Source: Nostoc sp. NIES-4103 (GTDB taxonomy: Bacteria; Cyanobacteriota; Cyanobacteriia; Cyanobacteriales; Nostocaceae). From it: a DNA stretch of 64,000 nucleotides. The translations under genes were made by a program, and so were the position numbers. The stretch covers positions 5,288,454 through 5,352,453 of the forward strand of contig NZ_AP018288.1 of the NCBI RefSeq assembly GCF_002368335.1, in the 5' to 3' direction. Under the pieces are notes generated by a model, which saw nothing but the letters and a program-made list of their open reading frames with translations, did not search any database and had not been told where the DNA came from. Below, one piece after another: positions 42,801 to 51,290 of the stretch (within the stretch, counting starts at the first letter, position 1; each line of letters opens with the position of its first letter).

Positions 42801-45250
42801 TGGAACAGCTAAATGCTTATGAGATGAAAGCTAGGACATTTTTTTCCGCCACTGTATTCATTAAACATGTAAAAGAGCATATTGTTCAGACTTTGCCACT
42901 GTTGCGGGAAGCTTTTTCTAGCGGACTGGAAAATGGAGACCTAGAATATGCTGGTTGGTCAGCAATGTATCAATATCAATATTCTTTTTTTATTGGTCAG
43001 GAACTAGGTACTCTAGAGCGTGAAATGTCAGTATTGAGTAATACTTTTTCTGAATTTAAGCAAGCAGTAATTTTAAGCTATCACGAAAACTGCCTACAGG
43101 TAGTTTTAAATTTGCAAGGGAAAGCTAAAGATCCATGTCGTTTAGTTGGTGTTTATGACGAAGAAACAATGCTACCACTGCTTTTAGAAGCTAATGAAGT
43201 GGTTGGGTTGTGCTTCTTTTATATTTACAAACTACTACTTTGCTTTTTGTTTAGGAGATATGCTGAAGCTGTTTTCAATGCAGAACAACTTGATAAATAT
43301 TTAGATGGGGGAAGAGGAAGTATTTTTGTACCTCTGTTCTATTTTTATGATTCTCTGGCACGCCTAGCTATGTATTTTAATTCTGACAGTACGCAACAGC
43401 AAGAGATACTAGCTAAAGTACAAGCAAACCAAGAAAAATTGTTAATTTCGGCGCATTACGCCCCAATGAATTATCAGCATAAATATGATTTAGTGGAAGC
43501 AGAAAAATATCGTATCATTGGTCAAAAATATCAAGCAATGGATTATTATGACCGTGCCATTGCTGGTGCTGCTGAAAATAGCTATATCCAAGAAGAAGCA
43601 CTTGCCAACGAATGTGCTGCTTTATTTTATTCTGCTTTGGGCAAGCAAAAAATGGCTAAAGTCTATATGACAGAAGCTTACTACAGCTATATTAAATGGG
43701 GAGCGATCGCCAAAGTAAAACATTTAGAAAAAACTAATCCAGAATTAACTATTCACAGCCCATTAATCGAAACAGAAATTGATATCCACAACTCTATTTT
43801 TACTAGTACTATTAGCCCCACTGTTAGCACAACCAAAGGAACAATAGCTAACAACGGCAACATTCTAGACTTGGCTACAGTGATCAAAGCTTCCTCAGCA
43901 ATTAGTAATAATATTATTCTGGAAAGTTTACCTCGCACCCTCCTACACGTTGTTCTAGAAAATGCAGGTGCCCAAAAAGGTGGCTTGATTTTAGAAAAAG
44001 ATAATCAATTATTTATCGAAGCAATTGATACTAATGAACAGGTAATGGATATTGTGCAACAATCAATACCTGTAGAAGAAAGTCAAGATATTCCTATCAA
44101 ACTGATCAACTATGTTGCCAGAACTCACCAAGCTTTAGTGATTGGCAATGCAACCATTGACCCCATTTCTAAAAATGATTCTTATATTAATCAACATCAA
44201 TGTAAATCTATTCTCTGTGTTCCCCTAATCTATCAGCGTAGTTTTATCGGCATTTTCTACTTAGAAAATAATCTCATAACCGATGCATTCACCCCCACAC
44301 GTTTAGAACTAATTACAATACTAGCCTCACAAGCTGCGATCGCAATCAAAAATGCCCGCCTCTACGCTTGGGAACAAGAAAAGTCTCAAGAGTTGCAACA
44401 AGCACTTTCCAAACTCCAACAAACCCAAGCCCAACTTGTCCACACTGAGAAAATATCTTCTTTAGGACAATTAGTTGCAGGTGTCGCCCATGAAGTCAAT
44501 AACCCAGTTGGCTTTATCAACGGTAACTTATCCCACGCCAGCCAGTATATCGAAGACTTAATCAATCACCTGCAATTGTATATTCAGCACTATCCTGACC
44601 CTGTACCTGAAATTGTGGAAGATGCCGAAAATATTGATTTGGAATACCTACTCTCAGATTTGCCCAAAATGATTAGTTCGATGAAACTTGGTACTATCCG
44701 CATCAAAGATATCATGCAATCTTTACGGAACTTCTCGCGGGTAGATGGGAACGATAAGAAAGCTGTTGATATTTGTGAAGGCATTGATACTACTCTCATG
44801 ATACTGTCTCATCGCCTGAAAGCTAAAGCCGAGCGACCAGAAATTAAGGTAATAAAAGAGTATGAAAAACTACCTTTAGTCGAGTGTTATCCTGGACAAC
44901 TCAATCAAGTATTTATGAATCTGCTTTCCAATGCTATTGATGCATTAGAAGAGTCAAACGTTGGTAAAACATATAGTGAAGTTGAGAAAAATCCCAATAT
45001 CATCACAATTGGCACTTTCGCTACAGATAATCAAGTTACTATTAGTATTGCGGATAATGGTTTAGGTATGAGTGAGGAAGTAAGACAAAGATTGTTTGAT
45101 GCATTTTTTACTACCAAAGCTGAGGGTAAAGGTACAGGCTTAGGACTTAGTATTAGTTATCAAATTATCACAGAAGCTCATGGCGGAACTTTAAAATGTT
45201 TATCTTCTAAGGGTGAAGGTGCTGAGTTTATTATTCAAATTCCAATTTGA
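39836..45250 (+). CDS. Giant Ser/Thr kinase - AAA ATPase - GAF - histidine kinase hybrid
   Basis: 1804 residues from ATG 39836 (GAGG upstream; a GTG 15 bases earlier also opens the frame). Domains in order: Ser/Thr kinase (1-280) with HKD at 131-133 (usual HRD), DFS in place of DFG, MSPEQTGR, and no clear Gly-rich loop; AAA/AAA_16 ATPase (310-600) with Walker A GYSGIGKSS from Gly333 and LFLDDLQWAD; helical TPR-like region (700-1250); GAF (about 1330-1480); histidine kinase with H-box AHEVNNP (His1552), NAIDAL, ADNGLGM and GKGTGLGLS. This is the HstK family known from Anabaena. Soluble. No receiver domain. The DHp-catalytic part is almost the same as that of the MHYT kinase at 49491. Confidence 0.9.
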   Translation: MLSTLKIPGYDISEVIHEGVNTIVYRGESQPQQEKVILKVLKAEYPTLEQITRLKHEYSITENLHLNGVVKVLRQEVHQNRLVLVAQDIGGISLKAMLEKQDHILPLQTFLNIAIQISRSLISLHTHHIIHKDIKPSNIIINPQTFEVKLTDFSIASRLSKETPFLANLNQLEGTLAYMSPEQTGRMNRIVDYRTDFYSLGVTFYEMLTRRLPYEGSEPIELVHCHIAKEPTSIQKLNPEVPAPVAAIVSKLMAKNAEERYQSAAGLLADLQFCLTQLENTGEIIQFIPGQKDRVAQLLIPQKLYGREQEVSSLLAAFDRISHGENELMLVSGYSGIGKSSLVNEVHKPVVRQRGYFISGKFDQMGRSVPYASIIQAFQFLMRQLLSENAQQLQRWKQKLQAALGANGQVVIDVIPEVELIIGKQPEVPQLGATEAQNRFNRVFQKFIQVFCQKEHPLVLFLDDLQWADSASLNLLQVLMTNLESKYLLLIGAYRDNEVSAGHPLIQTLDDIKKTGTKINNILLRPLNIIHVQQILLDTFVETDNLEALEELANLFFHKTQGNPFFLTQLLKTLHQENLLVFDFINGQWQWNIQDIQATATLDKSVVELIAENIQKLPETTQKLLILAACVGARFSLDVLAIVSEQSLLMAAEALQTALQHGLILPLNNNYKVPLLFADQELKALGFDDSKVMYRFLHDRVQQACYSLIADQDKKKTHLKIGQLLLRNTPTAEIESHIFDIVNQLNMGIDTFIEQRDKDELARLNLRAGRKAKAAAAYEGAFKYLKIGLELLSSQSWQTQYDLTLALYESATEAAYLTTNFEVMEQWTDIVLQQAKTIVDKVKVYEVKIQTQIAQGKLIEAINVGLKVLELLDIKLSETATFEDVPQALQETATYLHGKNISDFIKLPIMTDVSKLAAMRILSCITAPTFLAAPPLFSLTIFAQVKLSIQYGNSPFSPFAYASYGLILHAIVGDIEAGYEFGKLALSLVEQLNAYEMKARTFFSATVFIKHVKEHIVQTLPLLREAFSSGLENGDLEYAGWSAMYQYQYSFFIGQELGTLEREMSVLSNTFSEFKQAVILSYHENCLQVVLNLQGKAKDPCRLVGVYDEETMLPLLLEANEVVGLCFFYIYKLLLCFLFRRYAEAVFNAEQLDKYLDGGRGSIFVPLFYFYDSLARLAMYFNSDSTQQQEILAKVQANQEKLLISAHYAPMNYQHKYDLVEAEKYRIIGQKYQAMDYYDRAIAGAAENSYIQEEALANECAALFYSALGKQKMAKVYMTEAYYSYIKWGAIAKVKHLEKTNPELTIHSPLIETEIDIHNSIFTSTISPTVSTTKGTIANNGNILDLATVIKASSAISNNIILESLPRTLLHVVLENAGAQKGGLILEKDNQLFIEAIDTNEQVMDIVQQSIPVEESQDIPIKLINYVARTHQALVIGNATIDPISKNDSYINQHQCKSILCVPLIYQRSFIGIFYLENNLITDAFTPTRLELITILASQAAIAIKNARLYAWEQEKSQELQQALSKLQQTQAQLVHTEKISSLGQLVAGVAHEVNNPVGFINGNLSHASQYIEDLINHLQLYIQHYPDPVPEIVEDAENIDLEYLLSDLPKMISSMKLGTIRIKDIMQSLRNFSRVDGNDKKAVDICEGIDTTLMILSHRLKAKAERPEIKVIKEYEKLPLVECYPGQLNQVFMNLLSNAIDALEESNVGKTYSEVEKNPNIITIGTFATDNQVTISIADNGLGMSEEVRQRLFDAFFTTKAEGKGTGLGLSISYQIITEAHGGTLKCLSSKGEGAEFIIQIPI

Positions 45251-45253
45251 AAT

Positions 45254-45298
45254 GGGGATTGGGTACTGGGGATTGGGTACTGGGTACTGGGGACTGGG
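45254..45298. repeat. GGGGATTGGGTACT heptamer tract
   Basis: About six units of GGGGATT/GGGTACT directly after the kinase stop codon, followed by ACTCAGC units (45313-45330). Confidence 0.85.
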
Positions 45299-45360
45299 AA
45301 AACATTCCAAATACTCAGCACTCAGCACTCTTGATTCAGCACTTTGCTATGATTCTTCGA

Positions 45361-47250
45361 TTATTTAATTACACCCGAATGACCAGAGATATCTCTTAAA
45401 GGTTCAAATCTACCGCCCAAATATTTGGCGAGAAACTCCTCAGCGATCGCAAAAAAGTGCAAGCGATTTTCTGGTCTGACAAAGCCATGCCCTTCGTCAG
45501 AGTAAACTATATATTGCACTGGTAAATTAGCTTGACGCAAAGCTTCTACAATTTGGTCGCTTTCTGCTTGTTTAACTCGCGGATCATTGGCACCTTGACC
45601 GATAAGCAAAGGTTTTTGAATGCGGTCAGCGAAAAATAAAGGCGATCGCGATTTGAGAAATTCTTCTTCTGTCTCCAAGTTACCAACACGATGATAAAGC
45701 GCGGCTTTCATCGGTTGCCAATAGGGCGGTATGGTTTTTAGTAAGGTAATTAAGTTACTAGGGCCGACAATATCCACACCAGCAGCAAAAACTTCTGGTG
45801 TAAAAGTTAATCCCACTAAAGTGGCATAACCACCATAAGAACCGCCCATAATCGCAATCTTTTGTGGGTCAGAAATACCTTGTTGCACTAGCCAATTTAC
45901 ACCGTCGATTAAATCATCGTGCATTTTCGCAGCCCATTCACGATTACCAGCGTTGAGAAAAGCTTTACCGTAACCACTAGAACCACGATAGTTCACTTGT
46001 AGAACTGCGTAACCCCGGTTAGCCAGCCATTGTCCTGAAGGAGAAAAACCCCAAGTATCTCGCACCCAAGGGCCGCCATGAACTAGCAATACTGTTGGCA
46101 AATTCTGGGCTGGTATTCCTGGTGGCGTTGTCAGGTAAGCGTGAATAGTTAAACCATCCCGCGCCTCATAGGAAATCGGTTGCATTGATGCTAATTGCAA
46201 TGCTTCAAGTTGGGGTTGGTTACTAAAGAGAAAAGTGCTAGTTTTTGACTCTCGATTGTAGGCATAGTAATAAACTGGCCCATCATCAGTTTTGTAAGAT
46301 ATTAGCCAAGTTTGATCTGACAAATCACGGCTAATTACAGAAAACTGTCCAGGACGTACTTTGACGATTTCTTCAAAGTCAGCTGCTATGCTATGGTCGA
46401 TTACCTGCCATTCTTCTTTATCTTTGTAGAAAGAAACTGCTTGGATAACTCGCGTCAATGGCTGAATCATGACCTCCACCACATCATACTGCTGATCTTC
46501 AGCGATGACGGTTTCTTGATGGGTATCTAGGTCAACAGCTAATAAACGTTGGGCGTTAGCATCATGATTGCCTTTGATATAAAGTTTTTTACCATCAGCT
46601 GAGAAACTAACACAAGACCCTTCCTCATCTGGCCCCCAGTGGTAAAGAAGCTCCCACTGTTTATCTGTACTTTCCCGCAATAACAAATCATAACCACCAT
46701 CAGGTGTAGTAGCTTTGGCTGCAAGTATCTCAAACTCGGCGTTAGCTGTCCAAGTGACGATGTTACCCGGATTTTCGCTATCGAACTCCACCGCACCATT
46801 TTTCAGGTTGATGCGATAAACGTCAAACTTTTGGGGATTTTGCAAATTCAATCCTACTAGTACTTGGTCTGGGTATTTGGGTTCCAGCCCCACAAATTCT
46901 GCTTTCACACCTTGGAATGGCGTTAAGTCACGCACAATCTTGGAGTGAATATTCACCAAGTAGAGGTGATAGTTTTCATCACCATCTGCATCCTGCATGT
47001 AAAGCAACTGCTCAGTGTTATAAGTCCAGAAGAAAATGCGGATACCCCGTTTTTTTTCAGCAGTTAGTATCTGGTCGTCTTCTTGTCCCACAGTCCGCAA
47101 CCACACCTGCAAGACATTTTTCTCATCAGGGGCTATATAAGCCAAGTATTTGCCATCAGGTGAGAGTCTTGGACTAGTCTTTTCAGGGTTGCCAAATAGG
47201 ATTTGGCGCGGAATTAAAGGTGGTAGAGAGGATGGTTGTGCAGATGACAT
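45361..47250 (-). CDS. S9 family serine peptidase (acylaminoacyl/prolyl oligopeptidase type)
   Basis: 629 residues from ATG 47250, chosen because SLPPLIPRQILFGNPEKTSP is the family's usual start; a GTG 57 bases upstream would add 19 residues. N-terminal beta-propeller (to about 350; SPDGKYLAYIAP) that filters substrates, then an alpha/beta hydrolase with GGSYGGYA (Ser471), Asp in GANDPRV and His in DEGHGFV. No signal peptide, so cytoplasmic; it trims short or N-acylated peptides. No operon partner. Confidence 0.88.
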   Translation of the reverse strand: MSSAQPSSLPPLIPRQILFGNPEKTSPRLSPDGKYLAYIAPDEKNVLQVWLRTVGQEDDQILTAEKKRGIRIFFWTYNTEQLLYMQDADGDENYHLYLVNIHSKIVRDLTPFQGVKAEFVGLEPKYPDQVLVGLNLQNPQKFDVYRINLKNGAVEFDSENPGNIVTWTANAEFEILAAKATTPDGGYDLLLRESTDKQWELLYHWGPDEEGSCVSFSADGKKLYIKGNHDANAQRLLAVDLDTHQETVIAEDQQYDVVEVMIQPLTRVIQAVSFYKDKEEWQVIDHSIAADFEEIVKVRPGQFSVISRDLSDQTWLISYKTDDGPVYYYAYNRESKTSTFLFSNQPQLEALQLASMQPISYEARDGLTIHAYLTTPPGIPAQNLPTVLLVHGGPWVRDTWGFSPSGQWLANRGYAVLQVNYRGSSGYGKAFLNAGNREWAAKMHDDLIDGVNWLVQQGISDPQKIAIMGGSYGGYATLVGLTFTPEVFAAGVDIVGPSNLITLLKTIPPYWQPMKAALYHRVGNLETEEEFLKSRSPLFFADRIQKPLLIGQGANDPRVKQAESDQIVEALRQANLPVQYIVYSDEGHGFVRPENRLHFFAIAEEFLAKYLGGRFEPLRDISGHSGVIK

Positions 47251-47716
47251 ATAAAAAGATGAAATATAAAGGTTGAAGGCTAAATTAGTCAACTTCTTAG
47301 CTTGCACTCACCTTGAACAACTGGAAGCCGCAGCTAAACAAACTTTTTCCACCTAGGCGAACTCACGAAAAATTTAGGTTTTATAGCCTGTGTAGTCAAA
47401 ATTAGTTTGTCTAGGCGTAATTTGAATTAAAGGCGTGCAAGTTATATGGAACCTGATTTCAGTTTATAGTTCAAGCTTCAGCCTTTTCACTTCAGGCTTT
47501 AGCCTTTTGACTCAAAACTTCAATCTTTTTACCCGAAACCTCAGCTAATAGGGTGTGTTGTAGCCAAACGCTGCACCATTAGTGATTCTCGGTGCGTTAG
47601 GAGGTTCCGTCCATAACGCACCCTACCATATATCCAAAATCCGTCTTGAAAAGTTTGCAAGGGCGAGGGGAACCCCCGCACGCAACTTTTCGCAAAATCT
47701 AAAATCTAAAATTGTA
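47251..47716. other. Spacer with degenerate repeats
   Basis: Between two minus-strand genes. Bases 47461-47545 are imperfect repeats of the TTCAGCCTTTTCACTTC type. The palindrome at 47549-47625 follows. The last 80 bp hold AAATCTAAAATCTAAAAT repeats right at the recQ stop. No gene seen. Confidence 0.55.
47549..47625. repeat. Family-4 palindrome, second copy
   Basis: Starts TAGGGTGTGTT and ends TAACGCACCCTA, with GGTGCGTTAGGAGGTTCCG inside; related to 21830-21899. Confidence 0.8.
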
Positions 47717-49165
47717 TTAACGGCAATTATCGCAATGTCCGCAACGCCAGTTAGCAGCTTCTTTGTCAAAACCAAAAGCGTTTAATAAAAACTGCCAACG
47801 GCACTGCTTGGTAGTCAGGTATTGATTCATTTGTTTAGCAGCTTGTAATTGCGTTGTTGGCTGATTTTTGGCTTTTTGTTCAATGATGTAATGAAAAGGG
47901 TCTAGCCATTTTAGCTGACCGCTGCTGTGGAGTAAAGCAAGGGCGGTAGCACTATCAGGAAATTGTCGTGTTACAGCATTTACTTCCCCCTGTTGTGGCA
48001 GTTTTTTCATGAGTTGCTGTGCTGTTTGCTGTTGCGATCGCATTTGCTTTTCAAAAAACTGCTGTCTTTGCTTATCTTCTGGATCTAACCACCCCGTAGG
48101 TTCACTAATTAAGGTGAGTGCTTCGGCTGGTTTTCCGTCTCGTCCAGCACGCCCAATTTCTTGCACATATTCAGACAGTAAATGCGGCGGCTGAAAGTGA
48201 ATTACCCAACGAACATCAGGTTTATTTATCCCCATGCCAAAAGCACAAGTACAGACCACAAAAGGTATTTTGCCACCTAACCAACTAGCTTCAACTGCAC
48301 GGCGTTCTGCTGCCCCTAGTCCTGCATGATAACTAGCTGTGTCATAACCTATTTGTGCTAACCATGCAGCTAAATTTTCGCTATCTCTTCTAGTACGAAC
48401 ATAAATTAATCCAGCTTGTTGTGGTCTATTTTGAATAAATTTTAATAATTGTTGTTTTCTACCTCGTGGTGTCCAAGCGATGCGGACACTAGGATATAAA
48501 TTAGAACGGTAAGGATTAAGGCGGAAAAACTCTGGTTGCTGTAATTGTAATACTGTTTGAATGATTTTTTGAGCTAGGGGATCAGCAGTGGCGGTAAAAG
48601 CTGCTAAGCTGATTTTTGTTCCTGGCGGTTTTAATTTCAGCAATGCAGGTCTGACTGCTCCTAATCTGCGATAAGCTGGTCGAAACGTCTCTCCCCATTG
48701 TACTAAACAATGGGCTTCGTCTAAAATCAAAGCGTTAATTTGCAATTGCGGATGAGACAATCTTTCCCACACTGGCGCACTCAATAAAGTTTCTGGCGAC
48801 AAGTACAGCAATCTTAGCTGTTGACGTTCCAAAGCTTGTAGCGTTGCCCGGCGTTGGAAAGAAGATAATTCACTATGCAAAAGCGCAGCTTTTTGGTGGT
48901 GCTGAAGTAATTCCTGTACTTGGTTTTCCATCAGCGCTACCAAGGGCGAAACTACTAAAGTTAATCCTGTTTGTAACAGTGCTGGAAGTTGAAAACAAAT
49001 CGATTTACCCCCACCTGTGGGCATAATGATCAATGCATCTTTTCGTGCTAATAAACTGTTAATAATTTCTCCCTGTGGCGAACGAAAATCTTCATAACCC
49101 CAGATTTTTTGAAAAGCTGCACGGACTTCTTGCCAAGATTTTGTTGTTTGATAATTCATTAACAT
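47717..49165 (-). CDS. RecQ-family ATP-dependent DNA helicase, short form
   Basis: 482 residues. Helicase motifs are clear: FRSPQGEIINSLL (motif 0), MPTGGGKSICFQLP (Walker A), ILDEAHCLVQWGETFRPAYR (DEAH and the RecQ aromatic loop region), TATADP, and QEIGRAGRDGKPA (motif VI). It ends with a zinc-site segment (CRWQFLLNAFG, WRCGHCDNC); there is no winged helix or HRDC domain, so it is shorter than E. coli RecQ (about 610). Unwinds DNA 3' to 5' in repair. The last codons sit at the edge of a repeat tract, so it is possible, but unproven, that the C-terminal domains were lost; short forms are also natural in cyanobacteria. Confidence 0.87.
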   Translation of the reverse strand: MLMNYQTTKSWQEVRAAFQKIWGYEDFRSPQGEIINSLLARKDALIIMPTGGGKSICFQLPALLQTGLTLVVSPLVALMENQVQELLQHHQKAALLHSELSSFQRRATLQALERQQLRLLYLSPETLLSAPVWERLSHPQLQINALILDEAHCLVQWGETFRPAYRRLGAVRPALLKLKPPGTKISLAAFTATADPLAQKIIQTVLQLQQPEFFRLNPYRSNLYPSVRIAWTPRGRKQQLLKFIQNRPQQAGLIYVRTRRDSENLAAWLAQIGYDTASYHAGLGAAERRAVEASWLGGKIPFVVCTCAFGMGINKPDVRWVIHFQPPHLLSEYVQEIGRAGRDGKPAEALTLISEPTGWLDPEDKQRQQFFEKQMRSQQQTAQQLMKKLPQQGEVNAVTRQFPDSATALALLHSSGQLKWLDPFHYIIEQKAKNQPTTQLQAAKQMNQYLTTKQCRWQFLLNAFGFDKEAANWRCGHCDNCR

Positions 49166-49490
49166 TAGAAAATGTGCGTGATTTTGAATATATCCTCTAC
49201 TATCCAGCTACTGGCTCAGTGATGTTATCATTTATGGCTATCTAGCGAATATTTTTTAGTAGTTAGAGATTATAAATTGTCAAATGTCAACCAAATAAAC
49301 CCGTTACTGTTCAGGCTTTTTTCTTTCTCTAGCTTTTTACCTTTCGCCTTTTGACTTCCCCTTTGCACCAAAAGGTATTAAATGGGAATCCTAAAGATTA
49401 GGCTGATTCTTTCCTTGCTGTCACAGAAACTCGGCTAAGGTTGTCAGTTGTTTTGAACACATGAAGTTGGAATAACAATTGTCGCCCATT
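49166..49490. other. Spacer between divergent recQ and MHYT kinase genes
   Basis: No gene or strong hairpin seen. AT-rich around 49200-49280, the likely promoter area. Confidence 0.5.
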
Positions 49491-51200
49491 ATGGATACAC
49501 TGATCACTGGCATCTACGATTTTCGTTTGTTAGTACTCTCAATTGCGATCGCTCTTCTTGCTGCTTACACAGCTCTCGATTTAGTTGGACAAGTCCGCAC
49601 GTCTGATGGCTATGTGCAGATCGGTTGGTTAACCGCCGGTGCGATTGTTATGGGTACTGGGATTTGGTCGATGCATTTCGTGGGAATGCTGGCGTTTTGC
49701 TTGCCAATTCCTGTGCAATACGATGTCTTCACTATACTGTTATCCATACTGGCAGCAATTTTGGCATCAGCATGTGCCTTGTTTTTTGTCAGCCAGGAAG
49801 TCATGAGCAGAATGAATTTACTGGGTGGCAGTCTGTTGATGGGGTTTGGCATTACTACAATGCACTATACTGGCATGGCTGCAATGCGATTACAAGCAAA
49901 GATTCACTACAACTATTTTTTAGTAGGACTTTCTGTAGCGATCGCTTTTGTTGTATCGTTAGCAGCGCTGTGGCTGGCATTCCATTTGCCTGATCGCACC
50001 ACCACTGCTAGTAGACGACAGAAAATAGGTAGTGCCATCATCTGGGGAATGGCAATACCGACAATGCATTATACAGGTATGACAGCTACTAGTTTTCATG
50101 CCACAAATGTAGCACAGATGCCATCAAGTTGGATTCTTGACGCTTCTGGGCTAGCCAGCACTATCAGTATTTTTACCTTTGCCATTCTGGGATTAGCACT
50201 TTTGATTTCGCTGGAGAAAAAAACAGTTGACAGAACAGTTGCGTTAATCAATTTACAACATGAAATTGCTGAGCGCCAACAGGTAGAAAAACAGCTGCAA
50301 CTTGAACAAGCCCGGAAACTTGAAGAAACTTTGAAAGAATTGAAACAAACTCAAGCGCAATTAATTCAAAGTGAAAAAATTTCTTCCCTAGGACAATTAG
50401 TTGCTGGTATTGCCCATGAAGTCAATAATCCTGTAACATTCATTTCTGGCAATTTATCCTACGCTTACCAGTACGTTGAAGACTTAATTTACTTGCTCAA
50501 TCTCTACCGCAAACAGTGTCCGAATCCAAGTGTGGAAATTAAACAGCAAATTGAGGCGATTGATTTAAATTACTTGCTTGAGGATTTACCCAAAATGATT
50601 TCATCGATGAAATTTGGTACTGACCGTATTCAAGAAATCATGCAGTCATTACGAAATTTCTCACGATTAGATGGAAATAACAAAAAGACTGTTGATATTC
50701 ATGAGGGAATTGACACAACCTTGATGATTTTGCAACATCGTCTGAAAGCTGAGTCACACCGCCCTACAATCCAGGTTGTCAAGCAGTATGGTAAATTACC
50801 TTTGGTTGAGTGCTATGTAGGACAACTCAACCAAGTATTTATGAATTTGCTAGCTAATGCCATTGATGCTTTAGAAGAGTCTAACAAAGGCAAAACTTTT
50901 GCGGAAATTGAGACTAATCCGAATATGATTACCATTTGTACCAGTGCAAATGAGCATGATGTGATCATCAAGATTGCTGACAACGGGCCTGGTATTCCTG
51001 AAGAAGTGCGGGTGCGATTATTTGATGCTTTCTTCACCACTAAAGCCGAGGGCAAAGGTACGGGATTGGGATTGGCGATTTGTCATCAGATTATTACAGA
51101 CATCCACGGTGGTAGCTTGCAGTGCTTCTCTACCTTGGGCAAAGGAACAGAGTTTGTGATCCAAATTCCCATAGCGATCGCAGTTACTAACAGGGAGTAG
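49491..51200 (+). CDS. MHYT-domain sensor histidine kinase
   Basis: 569 residues from ATG 49491; a TTG 12 bases earlier opens the frame. Seven membrane helices in residues 1-240 with three MHYT-type motifs (MHFVGM, MHYTGM, MHYTGM), proposed to bind copper and sense O2, CO or NO. A coiled coil follows (about 250-290), then the DHp domain with AHEVNNP (His309) and the catalytic domain (NAIDALEE, ADNGPGI, KGTGLGLA). No receiver domain and no response regulator nearby. The transmitter is strikingly similar to that of the giant kinase at 39836, including DLPKMISSMKFGT and IMQSLRNFSR. Confidence 0.9.
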   Translation: MDTLITGIYDFRLLVLSIAIALLAAYTALDLVGQVRTSDGYVQIGWLTAGAIVMGTGIWSMHFVGMLAFCLPIPVQYDVFTILLSILAAILASACALFFVSQEVMSRMNLLGGSLLMGFGITTMHYTGMAAMRLQAKIHYNYFLVGLSVAIAFVVSLAALWLAFHLPDRTTTASRRQKIGSAIIWGMAIPTMHYTGMTATSFHATNVAQMPSSWILDASGLASTISIFTFAILGLALLISLEKKTVDRTVALINLQHEIAERQQVEKQLQLEQARKLEETLKELKQTQAQLIQSEKISSLGQLVAGIAHEVNNPVTFISGNLSYAYQYVEDLIYLLNLYRKQCPNPSVEIKQQIEAIDLNYLLEDLPKMISSMKFGTDRIQEIMQSLRNFSRLDGNNKKTVDIHEGIDTTLMILQHRLKAESHRPTIQVVKQYGKLPLVECYVGQLNQVFMNLLANAIDALEESNKGKTFAEIETNPNMITICTSANEHDVIIKIADNGPGIPEEVRVRLFDAFFTTKAEGKGTGLGLAICHQIITDIHGGSLQCFSTLGKGTEFVIQIPIAIAVTNRE

Positions 51201-51290
51201 GGAGTAGGGAGTAGGGAATGGGGAGATGAGGGAGATGAGGGAGATGAGGGAGAAATAACTAACTCCTCACTCCTAACTCCCTACTCCTCA
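51199..51290. repeat. GGGAGTA, GGGAGATGA and CTAACTC repeats between convergent genes
   Basis: Three GGGAGTA units, then four GGGAGATGA units, then CTCCTCACTCCTAACTCC. It bridges the stop codons of the kinase and leuA and forms imperfect inverted halves that could end both transcripts. Confidence 0.8.
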
